Both the position numbers and the translations under genes were made by a program. Source: Hypomyces perniciosus (lineage: Eukaryota; Ascomycota; Sordariomycetes; Hypocreales; Hypocreaceae). From it: DNA of 64,000 nt. The stretch covers positions 1,364,001 through 1,428,000 of the forward strand of contig SPDT01000010.1 in the NCBI GenBank assembly GCA_008477525.1, in the 5' to 3' direction. Below, in pieces: positions 35,571-46,350 of the stretch. Position 1 is the first letter of the stretch; each line of letters starts with the position of its first letter. The notes under the pieces were generated by a model. The model was not told where the DNA came from. It did no database searches and worked only from the letters and a program-made list of their open reading frames with translations.

Positions 35571-36761
35571 TTAAACCTCACTGTCCTCATCAATTACGTT
35601 CCCCCGTTTATACCCACTCCTCCTCGCCCTCCTCTCCTCCCTCTCCCTCCGCCTCTGCTCCTTCAACTCTGGCATCGGGTGGTAATAGCTCTTCGTCCCG
35701 ACATCACTCTCTGTGCCAACTGTGCTTCTTCCCACCGTGCTCGTTCCACCGCTTCCGCTTCCACTTCCAGTTGCACTGCCTGATAGGAGACTCTCACTCA
35801 GCTGACTCTGGCTAGCTGCCCCGACAGCTCGCTGATAACTAAAGTCCCTTCTTGCAGTTCGTCCTTCGTCACGCAACCTCCTGGCTTCCGCACGCATCCT
35901 CTCCGACTCTCTATTCGCATTTCGATCTGCCACAGAATACACCTTGCGAATGCCACTGCTCCTAGAGGTCTTCGTAGGCGTGCTTGTAGGCGTAGTCTGA
36001 CGATTCGACAACAGATCCGACGACGCACCCACAGAAGACTCAGCCGCGTTGGTAGATCCATCCCAGGTCGAGCCCTCAGACTCCTTGTTCAAGCCACCAA
36101 CGCGAGCAGGCCGTTCATGTCGATAGTTGCGTAGTTGTTCTTGGGCTTCCTTCTCAGCCCTCTCATCCAGGATGCCTTCGTCAAACTCCCGCTTCTTCTT
36201 CTTCTCACCACGACGCTTCCTCCGCTCAGCTTCCCTCTTCTCCTGCTTCTTCTTGCGCTTCTCCCTGGCAAAAATGTCACTCGCACCCGCCGTGATGCCA
36301 CTCAAAGCCGTGCTCTCTGTAATCACAGTCGTCGTATCATCGTACTCCTTATAAACGCTGCCGCCGCCCAAATCTGTCGACGCCGTGGCTCCCGACAGCA
36401 CCGTGCCATTTGGACCCGTGCGACGCAGAACCGTGGATTTGTAGTCATCCCAATCATTTTCCTTGAAGTGAAAACCGCCGTTCTTGGCCCAGAAGAAGAA
36501 CCAAATGCCAGTAATGACGAAGGCAACGCCAATCAGCGCAAAGAGGAAGAAGATTCCTGCGTTGTTGATGTCGTGCGGATCGAGCACACCTTTGGAAGGA
36601 TCATTATCATCTCGCTTGGTGAGGCGGGTAAAGGTGCGGGCTGCTTCGCCGAGAGGGCCGTCAACAGGGTTGCGGCGGATGAAGTTGTTGCCGTCGATAG
36701 CAGCAGCGGTAGATGTGCTGGTGATGGCTCCCCGAAGGGAGTTCATCAGTACTGGTGCCAT
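35571..36761 (-). CDS. Single-pass membrane protein with very basic cytosolic tail, unknown function
   Basis: Single exon, 396 residues; I cannot assign a named family. Residues 1-67 are polar, end in a KR dibasic pair near residue 50, and probably face the lumen or outside. One strong TM helix lies at about 68-91 (GIFFLFALIGVAFVITGIWFFFW). The cytosolic part contains HFKENDWDDYKSTVLRR, a dense basic block (REKRKKKQEKREAERRKRRG, about 165-185), Ser/Thr-rich disorder, a second Arg-rich helix, a Gly/Ser repeat patch (GSATGSGSGSGG) and a basic C-terminus. The start MAPVLMNSL is the first true ATG; the upstream frame only continues through a TTG. A plasma-membrane or ER anchor with RNA- or lipid-binding tail is possible, but this is speculation. 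Confidence 0.85.
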   Translation of the reverse strand: MAPVLMNSLRGAITSTSTAAAIDGNNFIRRNPVDGPLGEAARTFTRLTKRDDNDPSKGVLDPHDINNAGIFFLFALIGVAFVITGIWFFFWAKNGGFHFKENDWDDYKSTVLRRTGPNGTVLSGATASTDLGGGSVYKEYDDTTTVITESTALSGITAGASDIFAREKRKKKQEKREAERRKRRGEKKKKREFDEGILDERAEKEAQEQLRNYRHERPARVGGLNKESEGSTWDGSTNAAESSVGASSDLLSNRQTTPTSTPTKTSRSSGIRKVYSVADRNANRESERMRAEARRLRDEGRTARRDFSYQRAVGAASQSQLSESLLSGSATGSGSGSGGTSTVGRSTVGTESDVGTKSYYHPMPELKEQRRREREERRARRSGYKRGNVIDEDSEV

Positions 36762-37645
36762 TGTGAAGCTCGAAGGCGGGTGATTGGAATGTGTGTCGTT
36801 ACCAGCGTTGGCTGGAATGAAGCTGGCTGGCCAGCCGAAACCCAAAGCGGCGTGGACGATGCCTCTTGAGAATCAGTAAAGATGTTTCCACTGACTGAAA
36901 CAAAAATCGGAAACGTCGCTCGTCAGTCGTGAAGAAAGGAAATCGGACAACAACCAAAAGATACGGAGGTTAATGTGAATAGAAGAATTGGGTTGATAGG
37001 CAACGCGTACTGCGGACTTGACGGGGGGCTGTTCCTACAGAAACGACGGAAAATTGTTGTGGCTGGGGTGGTGCAAGCATGGCTGGTGCTGCAACTTACG
37101 AGTAGTACGTCAAAGAGACGAAAAATAAATAAAAAATACTACGGAATAGGAAGTACATGAATAAAATCAATTTAAAAATAGTAATCCATCTGCTGCCTCG
37201 TACATTTTTTGCGTCTTTCCCAGCCTATCCAAAAAAGCACAATCCCGCCTCAACCTCAACTTCCGATGACGCACAAAGTAAATAAATCCGTCCCTCCGCT
37301 GACCCAGCAACGCTCCTCATACACCCAGATCCACTCCTCCTCGATGACGGAACCAAGCTCACTGACTGTGGGACCATCTCTATTATGTCCATGTCCATGT
37401 TCTTCTGTATCAGAAGAGAATATGCACTCCGTATGGTTTGCACATTTTGGTAATTCCGTTGGTGGTTTATAATTACGAGTATAAACTCAGTAACCTGCAC
37501 ACGCAACGCCCTGCCCATCTTTCCAACTGCTCCTCGAACTCCTCCGCCATATATCCCGCTACTCCCTCTTCTTTTACCTCCTCGTCATCATCCTTTCCCC
37601 CCCATTTCCTTCTTAGTGGGATATATATTGCGAACCTGGCCCTGT
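36762..37645. other. Intergenic span between the membrane-protein gene and the NLR
   Basis: It contains the 5' flank of the membrane-protein gene and the 3' flank of the NLR. Small frames at 37209-37560 are not supported as genes. Confidence 0.5.
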
Positions 37646-40600
37646 TTATGAGAAGTGCACTACCAACACTCTACCTGACCTGCAGGCCAAGGCGACCACC
37701 GATCCCATCACAACCGAACGTGCTGGTTGGTAGTCTAGAGGGAGCCATAATAGACGCTTGCCATCTTTTGCAATCCACGTACCATCACTATCCATACCAT
37801 AAGCGTAGCGCCTAACACATGATCGAGAAGCCTCTGTTTGTGGTTCATTGGTAATAGACACTGAATCCAGATGGAGAACGCCGATATTAGTATGGAGAAC
37901 AGAGTTCGACCTTGAATCGAATGAAAGTTGAGTAACTATGTCGACATTGAGCGTCTGGAGGCACGCGCCTGTACTTGTATCCCAGATTTTAATTGTGTTA
38001 TCCCACGACCCTGAGGCGAGCTGCTGGTCATTTGCCGAGAAAGTGACTTGATGCGACAACGCTACTGTGACCTTTAAGTGTCTGAAGGCACGTTCCTGTG
38101 GCTATTTTCCAGATTTTAATTGTGTTATCCCACGATCCTGAGGCGAGCTGCTGGTCATTTGCCGAGAAAGTGACTGATGTCACTCTATCGCTATGGCCCT
38201 CAAGCGTCTGGAGACACGCGCCTGTACTTATATCCCAGATCTTAATTGTCCTATCGTATGATGCCGAGGCGACCTGTTGACCATTTGCTGAAAAAGCAAC
38301 TGATGCGACAACGCTACTGTGACCTTTAAGTGTCTGAAGGCACGTTCCTGTGGCTATTTTCCAGATTTTAATTGTCTTATCCCACGATCCTGAGGCGAGC
38401 TGTTGGCTATTTGCTGAGACGACCATTGATGCTATACGAACTTTATGGCTCTCAAGCGTTTGGAGATTGGCGTCTATAGCTATATTCCAGATCTTCATTG
38501 TGCTATCGTCAGATGCTGAGATAATTTGCTGGCCCTTTGCAAAGAAATCGATTGATGTTACAGGGCCGCCATGTTTAAGCGTTTGGAGGCATGCGCCTGT
38601 GGCTATATTCCAGATTTTTATTGTATTATCGCATGATCCCGAGGCGATCAGCTGGTCATTTATTAAGGTAATTGATGTCACATCATGTTGATGGCCCTTG
38701 AGTGTCTGGAGACATGCGCCTGTAGCTGTATTCCAGATCTTAATTGTTTTATCATCTGATCCTGAGGCGAGCTGCTGGTCATTTACTGAGAAATTGACTG
38801 ATCTTACCCAGTCGCTATGGCCCTTAAGCGTCTGGAGGCATATGCCTGTAGCTGTATTCCAGATCTTAATTGTCATATCGTATGATGCCGAGGCGACCTG
38901 TTGACCATTTGCTGAAAAAGCAACTGATGCGACAGCGCTACTATGACCCTTAAGTGTCTGAAGGCATATTCCTGTGGCTATATTCCAGATTTTTATTGTA
39001 TTATCGCGTGATCCCGAGGCGACCAGCTGGTCGTTTATTAAGGTAATCGATTCCACAGCATTTTGATGGCCCTCGAGTGTCTGGAGGCATGCGCCTGTAG
39101 CTGTGTTCCAGATCTTGATTGTTTTATCATTTGATCCTGAGATAATTTGCTGGCCATTTGGCAAGAAAGTAGTTGATCTTACCCAGCCGCTATGGCCTTT
39201 AAGCGTCAGGAGGCATATGCCTGTAGCTGTGTTCCAGATCTTAATTGTCCTATCGTGTGATGCTGAGGCGACCTGTTGACCATCTGGTGAAATAGCAACT
39301 GATGTTACAACATCGCGGTGGCCCTCGAGCGTCTGCAAGCAGGGACTCCAGTTATTCTCGATAATCGGCCTATTTTTTATCCATGATGGAATTTCCTGCT
39401 CGAATATCACCCGCATTAAGCTTTGCGTGGGAGTGAATATGAGTGCCGATGAGTATGTTTGGAGCGGGGCGTTTTCGATTACTTGTCTATTGTGGAGAAT
39501 AAATCGGTGCGCATCTTGAAGCAAGCTGAGCAGTTGCCCTTTAGGTACTTGTGCCTATGACAGTTAGTTTTATTCCTGAATATTACTGTGGTATGAACTG
39601 ACCCTAATCAAGCTCTCGAGACTTCGTATTGAGATTACACCATCTGGCATATGTTGTAGGAGGCCCAAAGTCTCAAGCCAGTGGAGGAAATGCTTCTGGA
39701 GAAACAAAGAGACCGGTCCGCTATCGGCAAAGTCATTCTGGTGTAAAGTCCCGTTGCTGTCGGTGTATCCCTTACAGAGGTGGTCAACCCAATGAACACA
39801 GGAGTATCGAATAGCAGCTAGCGGGTCGGGATTTGGTGTTCGAATCTCATTAATCAGAGTCCCCGGGTGTTGTAACTCATAAATGTCCTTCTGTAGCGTA
39901 TTGGCCATAGCTTGCAGTGAGTGAGAGAAGATAGTGTAATGGACATCCTTGAGGCCAGCGCGAAAGATAGTAGACCGAGCCTTTTCATCTTCCATCAAGT
40001 GGTCCTTGGCAGACTGATGGATGAAATAAACGGTTTCATCACGGACCGTTAGAAAAGAGCCGCATTTCTTGACTAATTTTTCCAGGAAAGGCGCTTTGGT
40101 AAGATTGCCCTTGAAGCCGGCGAGGGTAGCTAGTTCTCGCAGATGCAGAGGTCGATATGCGAGAGCCATAGTCGAAAGGACTTTGCGACATCGTTCTGGA
40201 TCTAGTTGTTTAAGACCATTGATTTGCTGCAGCATTTGCGAGTAAAGATTTGTCAGATCATTAGGCACCTCCTCAAGGATCTTTAAGACATCCGAATCAT
40301 CGTCATATGATGCATCATCCATGTCTTTAAGCTCGTTAAAAACGAGAGCGATCCAGAGAAAGGTACCGTTCGCCTTTTCGCGCATCTGGCGGTGGACTTG
40401 ATCTCGTAGCACTGTGTTGTGCTTTGTTGCCTCGAGTTGAGATAGTTTGTAGCTGATATAGGCATCGATAGCCTGAGACATGAAACCAGCATTGTCCTCG
40501 AGGCTTAGGCTTATGCCTCCGATACTATCGGATATGCGTAACCCCAACTCAATTCTCGGCCAATTCCGACTAGATACAATCCATTTGACGCGAGGCGAGG

Positions 40601-41261
40601 CCAAAAAGTTCTGAGCAATAAGACTTAAAAGTGGATCCATGTCTGAAATGCACTCGTCAAGAGCATCGATGATCAAGTAGGTATTCTTCAGCGTCGGGTC
40701 CTGGAGAATGTCGGCCAAGATCTTCGATAGGGCTACCCAAGCATTCACATCCTCAAATATCCGTTTGCCAGCCTGGCCATATTCTTTTTTTATGTGAGAG
40801 ATGAGCGTTGGCTGTTGATCGAGGAGCAGGTAAAGGAGCCCACGCAGAACGGCGGTGGCATTATTGAGGCGTTGGTCGGTACCCTGGCAGAAGAAGTAGG
40901 ACAAAATGCATGAGCCAGTCCTTCCCTTATTGAATTCGTCGATTATACCGCAGAGCAGCATCGTCTTGCCTTTGCCTGGATCGCCTTTGATCCAAAGCAG
41001 CCGCATCTCTGGATCATCACGCCACTTATGAAACTCGGGGCTCTGCAGGATCCAGCGATACGACTCGTCCAATAGACCACCTTTAGCCTGCTCAATGCGT
41101 TTTTTATCGTGCCTGGGATTGGTCACCATCAAATCTGCAAGGCACTGCTGGCCAAGGTGATGGAAGTTGATGTTAACTGTTCCTCCGTCCGAGGCGTTGG
41201 CATTTCCCACGAAATTGCGGCTCTCGATCTGTCCGTGATATGAGGTACTCATCGCGGCCAT
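37646..41261 (-). pseudogene. NACHT-WD40 NLR (HET-E/NWD-type) with a frameshift in the last WD repeat
   Basis: STAND NTPase of the fungal NLR class that mediates heterokaryon incompatibility or immune-like cell death (family role). Exon 1 is 39603-41261 and exon 2 begins at 39554 after a 48-nt intron (GTCAGT...CTAAC...CATAG). A 60-residue Gly/Asn-rich N-terminus precedes the NACHT domain with Walker A GDPGKGKT (93-100) and Walker B YLIIDALDEC (about 195-204), then helical regions, then 11 WD40 units of about 42 residues from residue 625. One extra base near 38047 shifts the frame in unit 11, so translation would stop at 38028 (1,061 residues). In the other frame the coding continues to 37646 through the rest of unit 11 and a tail (YAYGMDSDGTWIA, LLWLPLDYQP, ACRSGRVLVV) of the kind found at the end of intact fungal NWD proteins. 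So it is either a truncated allele or a sequencing error; the NACHT part is intact. Confidence 0.9.
37955..39341 (-). repeat. Array of 11 WD40-coding repeats (126-nt unit)
   Basis: Eleven units, mostly 126 nt, share a core such as QQLASGSWDNTIKIW followed by a TG..CLQTLKGH linker. Units fall into types: 1/4/9, 2/5/10 and 3/6 resemble each other, which implies duplication of blocks of three. The stretch from 38055 is nearly identical to the one from 38307, exactly 252 nt (two units) away. Units 3 and 6 lack one residue and share INDQL. Confidence 0.85.
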
Positions 41262-43339
41262 GTGGCGCAAAAGAACAACAGGGGAGTATGGAGACTGTGC
41301 TGAGTCGAGGCAATGCTGTTAATGGGCGTCCTTGATGATTGTAGGTGATGTCTTGAAAGCGGGGATACGCCATGGACGATGGTCAGGCAGTGTCTGGCAT
41401 ATGCAGCTCTATTGGCTGCCATGGACTGGCAAGGCCACGGGATACGCCTTGGCATAGGTAGGATGAGTTTACCCCACAGTCTCGATGCGTATACAAATCC
41501 CCACCCTAGATCTGGGCTTTTGCATGTAGACTGCCTTTTGTAGTAGAAAGAGATGCTGTCTATGGAGTGGTAGAGGGTTGGGGCGTCGGTTGAGCAATGT
41601 AAGTCACGTTGGTAATGGATCATAGATTGTAACCAATGATCAAGGTAACCGTGTTAACATCTAGCTAGTATCTATGCTAGGAGGGAGGCTTTGAGGTTCT
41701 ATATACATTTTTCATATCTGTGGGATTAATACCTATTTCGAGCCTGCTTTATTGCTACAATCCACCAACTCTCACAAGACCCTATCAACTCAAGCCCCAC
41801 TTCTAAGAATACATACTCATTTGCCTCGATGACGAAGCAACGGTGACCCTAACCCTGCCCTCCCTTTGCTACGGAGTAGATTAACCTCATATGGGAAGAC
41901 AAACTGCATGTCCAGACAGTAATTGGAATGTCCGTGATCCACAGCAAGGGTACGTGGTATCTCCTCAGCTTCCTATACACACCGCCTGACAATTACTCTC
42001 CCTACATATAGTAGTACTATTAATACAACTCAACCTGGTACATATGCAACCTTCCCAAGTTGGTATCATTCCAACACTTGTACGGAGCACCTTGAATCAA
42101 TCACATGAAGAGCAGCAGTCAGGTCGGTTCAGATCAGACCGAAAAGGAAATCCTTCATTCAATTACATCTCCGTCGTAAATAAGAAAATGAATAAGACCC
42201 TTCACTCCTCTCCCGCACTCGCGACGCCGCCAGGAAAGTTCTCAAATTACAAAAGTATGCCATCCGTTTCCCGTCATCCTACCACTTCCCGAAAACAACG
42301 CCACTCTCATACAGAACCATGCGACTCGTACCACGCCTTGACCCCTTGCATTGTGAATGCCAGCCCACAACGTAAGCCGCCAGGGGCGTGATTTGGCCGA
42401 ACCGGTGTGCTCCAAAAATAGTGACCCCACCCATAAGGAAAGAAAAAGTTCTATCCAAGAAGACAAAACAACAAGTGTAGATGGCATACCAATTGCAAAA
42501 AGAACACCTGTGTACGGCATAGGGAGTGAGGGGGTGTGGACCCCCATTGCTCGTACAATCTATTGCTTTCGTAATGCTGATGGGAACAAAAATCGAACAC
42601 AATATCCTCCTCTTGACGCCGTGCCCACAAGAGCGGTAGACTCATGCACTGCCAAAACCCAGAATTTTAGCTCATAGTCTTCCACACATGGCCAGATCCA
42701 CAGAAGAATGAGGCTAAGAGGGACTGCCACGTGTGACCACCGCCAAGTCCATACCAGTGGAAAGTATGCAAAGCAGCTTGCAAGGGCCAGGGGTGGTCAG
42801 ACCAGCCTTCTCCTCTTTGCCCACTGCGTTCCGAATCATCTCACCGACATTCTCCCAGTTTTTGCATCGTTTCCAGAAAACGGACAGCAACTCGCAAAAC
42901 CAAATACGTGTACTGCAGGCCAGCCTGGTAAAAAACGCAAATTGTCCTCCAATCGCCGCTATTTTTGGGGGGTATCAAATTTTTTTGCCACAGTCAAGAC
43001 AACGACAGGGCAAGTGGACCACCAGGAGAAGTACCGGGGAGTTGGAATAAGAAATGTTCAAGGAAATGTTGAAAGTAAAAAGTGAAAAGATAGAAGGCGA
43101 GTAAATAGTAAGAGAGAGAGAGAGAAAAATCCAGCGTAATATGGCAAAAAAGAAAAAAAAAGAGGGGCGCAGGAAAAGAACAAGACTCATGAGTGATAAT
43201 ATGTCCAAATTGTGTGAAAACGAGGAAATAAAGGAAATCCACAACGCTTGCTCTTATAATGTTCCATGTTGAGGGTGACACAAAACAAAGCACGCTTTTT
43301 TCATCGTCGTAAAATAGTCGTCAGCTTTCATCGAGGTCA
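41262..43339. other. 2 kb intergenic span upstream of the NLR
   Basis: It holds the NLR promoter and the 3' flank of the 655-residue gene. One TACGGAGTA lies at 41870-41878. Overlapping frames at 42044-43085 on both strands have no protein-like content. Confidence 0.5.
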
Positions 43340-45307
43340 TCAATAGAAGTTGGAGGCAGCCAGCGCCGGATCGTAAGGGGCGTGCTCGTAAGTGATACGT
43401 TCGTAAGGGGCATGGTCGTAGGGGGCGTGGCTTGGAGCATGGCTCGGAGCATAGCCTCGACTTTGAGAGTCGGATTGACTTGGTGCTCGTGGCCGATGAG
43501 CCAAAGCCTTCCGGTCCATACGGGTGCTACGCGCGTCTTCAAGCTGATAGACAGTGCTGGTATCTCTGTCGCTGCCAGCACGAGAAGCGGCTGGCCCACC
43601 CCTGTTGCTGCTAAATGTGATTTCGCCGCCATCATTGCACTCAATCTCGGCACCAGACACCCTGACAACAGCTGCACCAGAGACCTTGATTGTAAAATCA
43701 TCGTTGTTGCCAGATGAAGATTGGGTGATGCCGGTTGTGTTGCTCCGCTTGTAATCACTTTCGTCATGGCTGCCACTGCTTCGCGTCGATCGGCTACTGG
43801 CCACTTCTCCACGCTTCGACGCCTTTCGCAAGGACTCGGCAGTCAGAGGCATCGGGGGCCCGCCACTGACATCCTCCTGGTACCGCAGAGCATCAAAGTA
43901 TTTGTCCTCTTCGAGGCTCACGCCACCAGACTCAATGGCAGATCCGTAAATGGATGAGCGACGTCCCCGGGTGTTCGCCGGGACGATATCGAAGCCATGT
44001 GGATCATAGGCTGCAGAGCTGCGTCGGCGACGAGCAAGGGCAGTCCGACGCTGATCAGGGGAGACATCATGGAATAGGTCAATCTCGCCCAGGAAATCCG
44101 CATCGTCGAAACCTTGTTCGTCCGCGAAGCCGACAGATCTTCGGTGCGATGCCGGTGGTCGTTGCTGGCCCTGGCGTGATGGCGGGCGCTCGCGCGGTGC
44201 TGGAGGCGCCTTGAAGGCGCCCGTCGTCGGTCTCGCAGATTGGGTACGCTTAGGAACGAAATCGGGAGGCGGCATCTTCTTCCGATCGTCTTCCAGCCTC
44301 TTGGGACGTGGAGGACGACGAGCAACCCGTTGGGTAGGCTCCTCATCGTATTCTTCAGGCATATAGCTGATGGCAGAAGGAGGAGAGTTGAATCCCATTG
44401 CTGAAGATGGCCGTTTATCAAAACGATGCCTCAGATTGTCGCCAGGATGAGGGGGGCCCATAGGACCATCAAAATAGACAGGAGGGCCCATTCCCATTGG
44501 CGAAGGGGGAGGTCCATGGTGTAGGGGAACACCGCCAGGACCATGGCCATGGAACATGTGCGGAGGCGGCGGGAAACTGCCCACCACCGGGAACGGCGCG
44601 GGAGGAGGCGGCGGTCCAGCCCAGCCCATGTCAGGAACTGGGGGCTGCCCAGCATAGTAGCTTGCAGGGCGTGTCTGGGCACGAGGCCGTGAGCCTGGGG
44701 CTGCGGGCTGCTGAACTCCATAGGCAGCCGGATCTTCGATATGGCCCCTGCGATAGGGGTTGTGTTGGACAATGGGCTGGGTTGCAGCATGCTTGGGGCC
44801 TGGCGGTCGTGTCTTTTTGAGAGTCCTGGACTCTCTCTCCTTCTCCTTGGCCATCTCGGCGCGTGCCCTTCTGTGCTCCTCCTCATCCCTATGTTTCCTG
44901 TCCCGCCTCCGACGTTCACGTTCACGTTCCCGTTCCCGTTGCTCTCGCTCGAGCTCCCGGTGGTGGTTGCGGTCACGATCACGGTCGCGGTCACGCTCCC
45001 GCTCACGCTCCTTGTGCGGTGGACGTCTGCTGCTAGGTTCCTTTGGCCTAGGTTTGGGCTTCTTCCCTGTCCGGGGCGTGGCGTCGGTGTCGCTAAGGCT
45101 GATGCTGGAGACAGACTCATCGTCGGAGTTTGGGTGCATCATTCGCCTCTCGCCGCGCACCCTGCCAGTGTTGGGAAGCTCAGGGCTTCTCGGGGCCTCC
45201 GATATGGCATATTTCCGAGTGCTCGCAATACCACCAATGGAACTTCCTGAATCTTCCTCTGCGTCCTCCACATAGCCCACGTACGTAACTTGCCCGTGGC
45301 CAGGCAT
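43340..45307 (-). CDS. Disordered RE/RD-rich protein, unknown function (655 aa)
   Basis: Single exon starting at a clear ATG (MPGHGQVTYVGYVED). I do not recognise a named family. A charged low-complexity tract at about residues 97-165 is built of ERE and DRD steps, reminiscent of RE/RD tracts in RNA-processing factors. Then come a Pro/Gly-rich segment (about 220-290, PPPPPAPFP and similar) and a long basic, Ser-rich stretch. A more ordered region lies near the C-terminus: EEDKYFDALRYQEDVSGGPP, then DDFTIKVSGAAVVRVSGAEI, which looks like a short beta-rich unit. The last 50 residues have repeats of HAPY/HAPS. Nuclear location is plausible from composition only. Confidence 0.85.
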   Translation of the reverse strand: MPGHGQVTYVGYVEDAEEDSGSSIGGIASTRKYAISEAPRSPELPNTGRVRGERRMMHPNSDDESVSSISLSDTDATPRTGKKPKPRPKEPSSRRPPHKERERERDRDRDRDRNHHRELEREQRERERERERRRRDRKHRDEEEHRRARAEMAKEKERESRTLKKTRPPGPKHAATQPIVQHNPYRRGHIEDPAAYGVQQPAAPGSRPRAQTRPASYYAGQPPVPDMGWAGPPPPPAPFPVVGSFPPPPHMFHGHGPGGVPLHHGPPPSPMGMGPPVYFDGPMGPPHPGDNLRHRFDKRPSSAMGFNSPPSAISYMPEEYDEEPTQRVARRPPRPKRLEDDRKKMPPPDFVPKRTQSARPTTGAFKAPPAPRERPPSRQGQQRPPASHRRSVGFADEQGFDDADFLGEIDLFHDVSPDQRRTALARRRRSSAAYDPHGFDIVPANTRGRRSSIYGSAIESGGVSLEEDKYFDALRYQEDVSGGPPMPLTAESLRKASKRGEVASSRSTRSSGSHDESDYKRSNTTGITQSSSGNNDDFTIKVSGAAVVRVSGAEIECNDGGEITFSSNRGGPAASRAGSDRDTSTVYQLEDARSTRMDRKALAHRPRAPSQSDSQSRGYAPSHAPSHAPYDHAPYERITYEHAPYDPALAASNFY

Positions 45308-46130
45308 AATGGCTGGATGAATAGAATATACGTTCGCCCCGATGGGAGCGAGGAGATGATCAGACGCTGGTCAGTCTGTGGAGAGGACCGCACTGGGGCG
45401 GGGGATTGTGTGTCTGGGCCAGTTTGGGTTGCTGATTGACAAGTCGAGATTGGCGTCTGAGCGGCGGATGATCAGGCGGTGGACAATGGCCAGTCCAGGC
45501 TCGCCTTGGTTAGTGCAAGACGAGAGTTTCGGGCGCGGGGGAAAGCAAAAGTGGTGGCGGACAACGGTCACCAGAACTAACGGCCTGGAGAGTACGAAGT
45601 AGAGAGGCCGAGTGAAATTGCTGCTGGACTTCAATAAGCTCAGCAGTCAGTCGTTGCGTGTGTAGCGGAATAGGCGCTGCTCAGAAAAAATAATGCCGTT
45701 GCGCAGTGAGGAGCGATGCGTGAGGACGATAGGACGATAAGATGAGTGAGTTGAATAGTAGTAGTAGTTGAAGTTGTTGGTCCGATAGCTAGCTATGGGC
45801 GGAGTGATGGCGCAGTAGGTGAGAGAAATAACAAAGGAGGAGGAAAAGGTACCGGTCCAAGAGATTTTTTTCTCCGCCTCACTGGAGCAAATGGGTTGAT
45901 GACTGAAGCAGGCCAACGGGCTGCGCCAGTAGTGGCTGCGTCGAGGTTTTAATCGTCCTGCTGCAGTTCCAGTTGGCGGGAAGTGCGTGCAGGGCAGCAG
46001 CGCAAGAGGTGGGAATGAGGGGGGGGTGTGTGGAGTGAGAAGGGGAGGGGAGAGGAGAGGGGGACCCTTGTTGAATGAATGTTGTGAGAGGGGGTGCGGG
46101 CCAGGCCACGGTGAGCTGTCTCTTCTGTCT

Positions 46131-46154
46131 GTCTCTCTCTGTCTGTCTGTCTGT
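46131..46154. repeat. (TCTG)n / (TC)n microsatellite
   Basis: Runs of TCTG and TC units in the leader/promoter area of the 655-residue gene. Confidence 0.75.
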
Positions 46155-46309
46155 GGAGGAGGGAGGCTAGGTATTCGTGCGTCTGGTGTCGATGGGGATA
46201 CTACTCGTAATAAGGCGTACAGCAGAGGGAGAGACGAGAGCCAGTCAGTGAAGCCACGTAGAAATGGAATAATCAATACTATAGCCAGCCCGTAAGAGGA
46301 GGGCGAGCG

Positions 46310-46350
46310 ATGAGGGGATGAGGGGATGAGGGGAGAGAGAGAGAGAGGGA
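46310..46350. repeat. ATGAGGGG and GA tandem repeat
   Basis: Three copies of a GATGAGGG unit run into a GA dinucleotide tract. Confidence 0.75.

Noticed and set aside
38098..38904. Plus-strand frames antisense to the WD repeats (IFQILIVLSHDPEASC-type repeats)
   Set aside because: They are the mirror image of the repeated WD codons; the minus strand has the domain.
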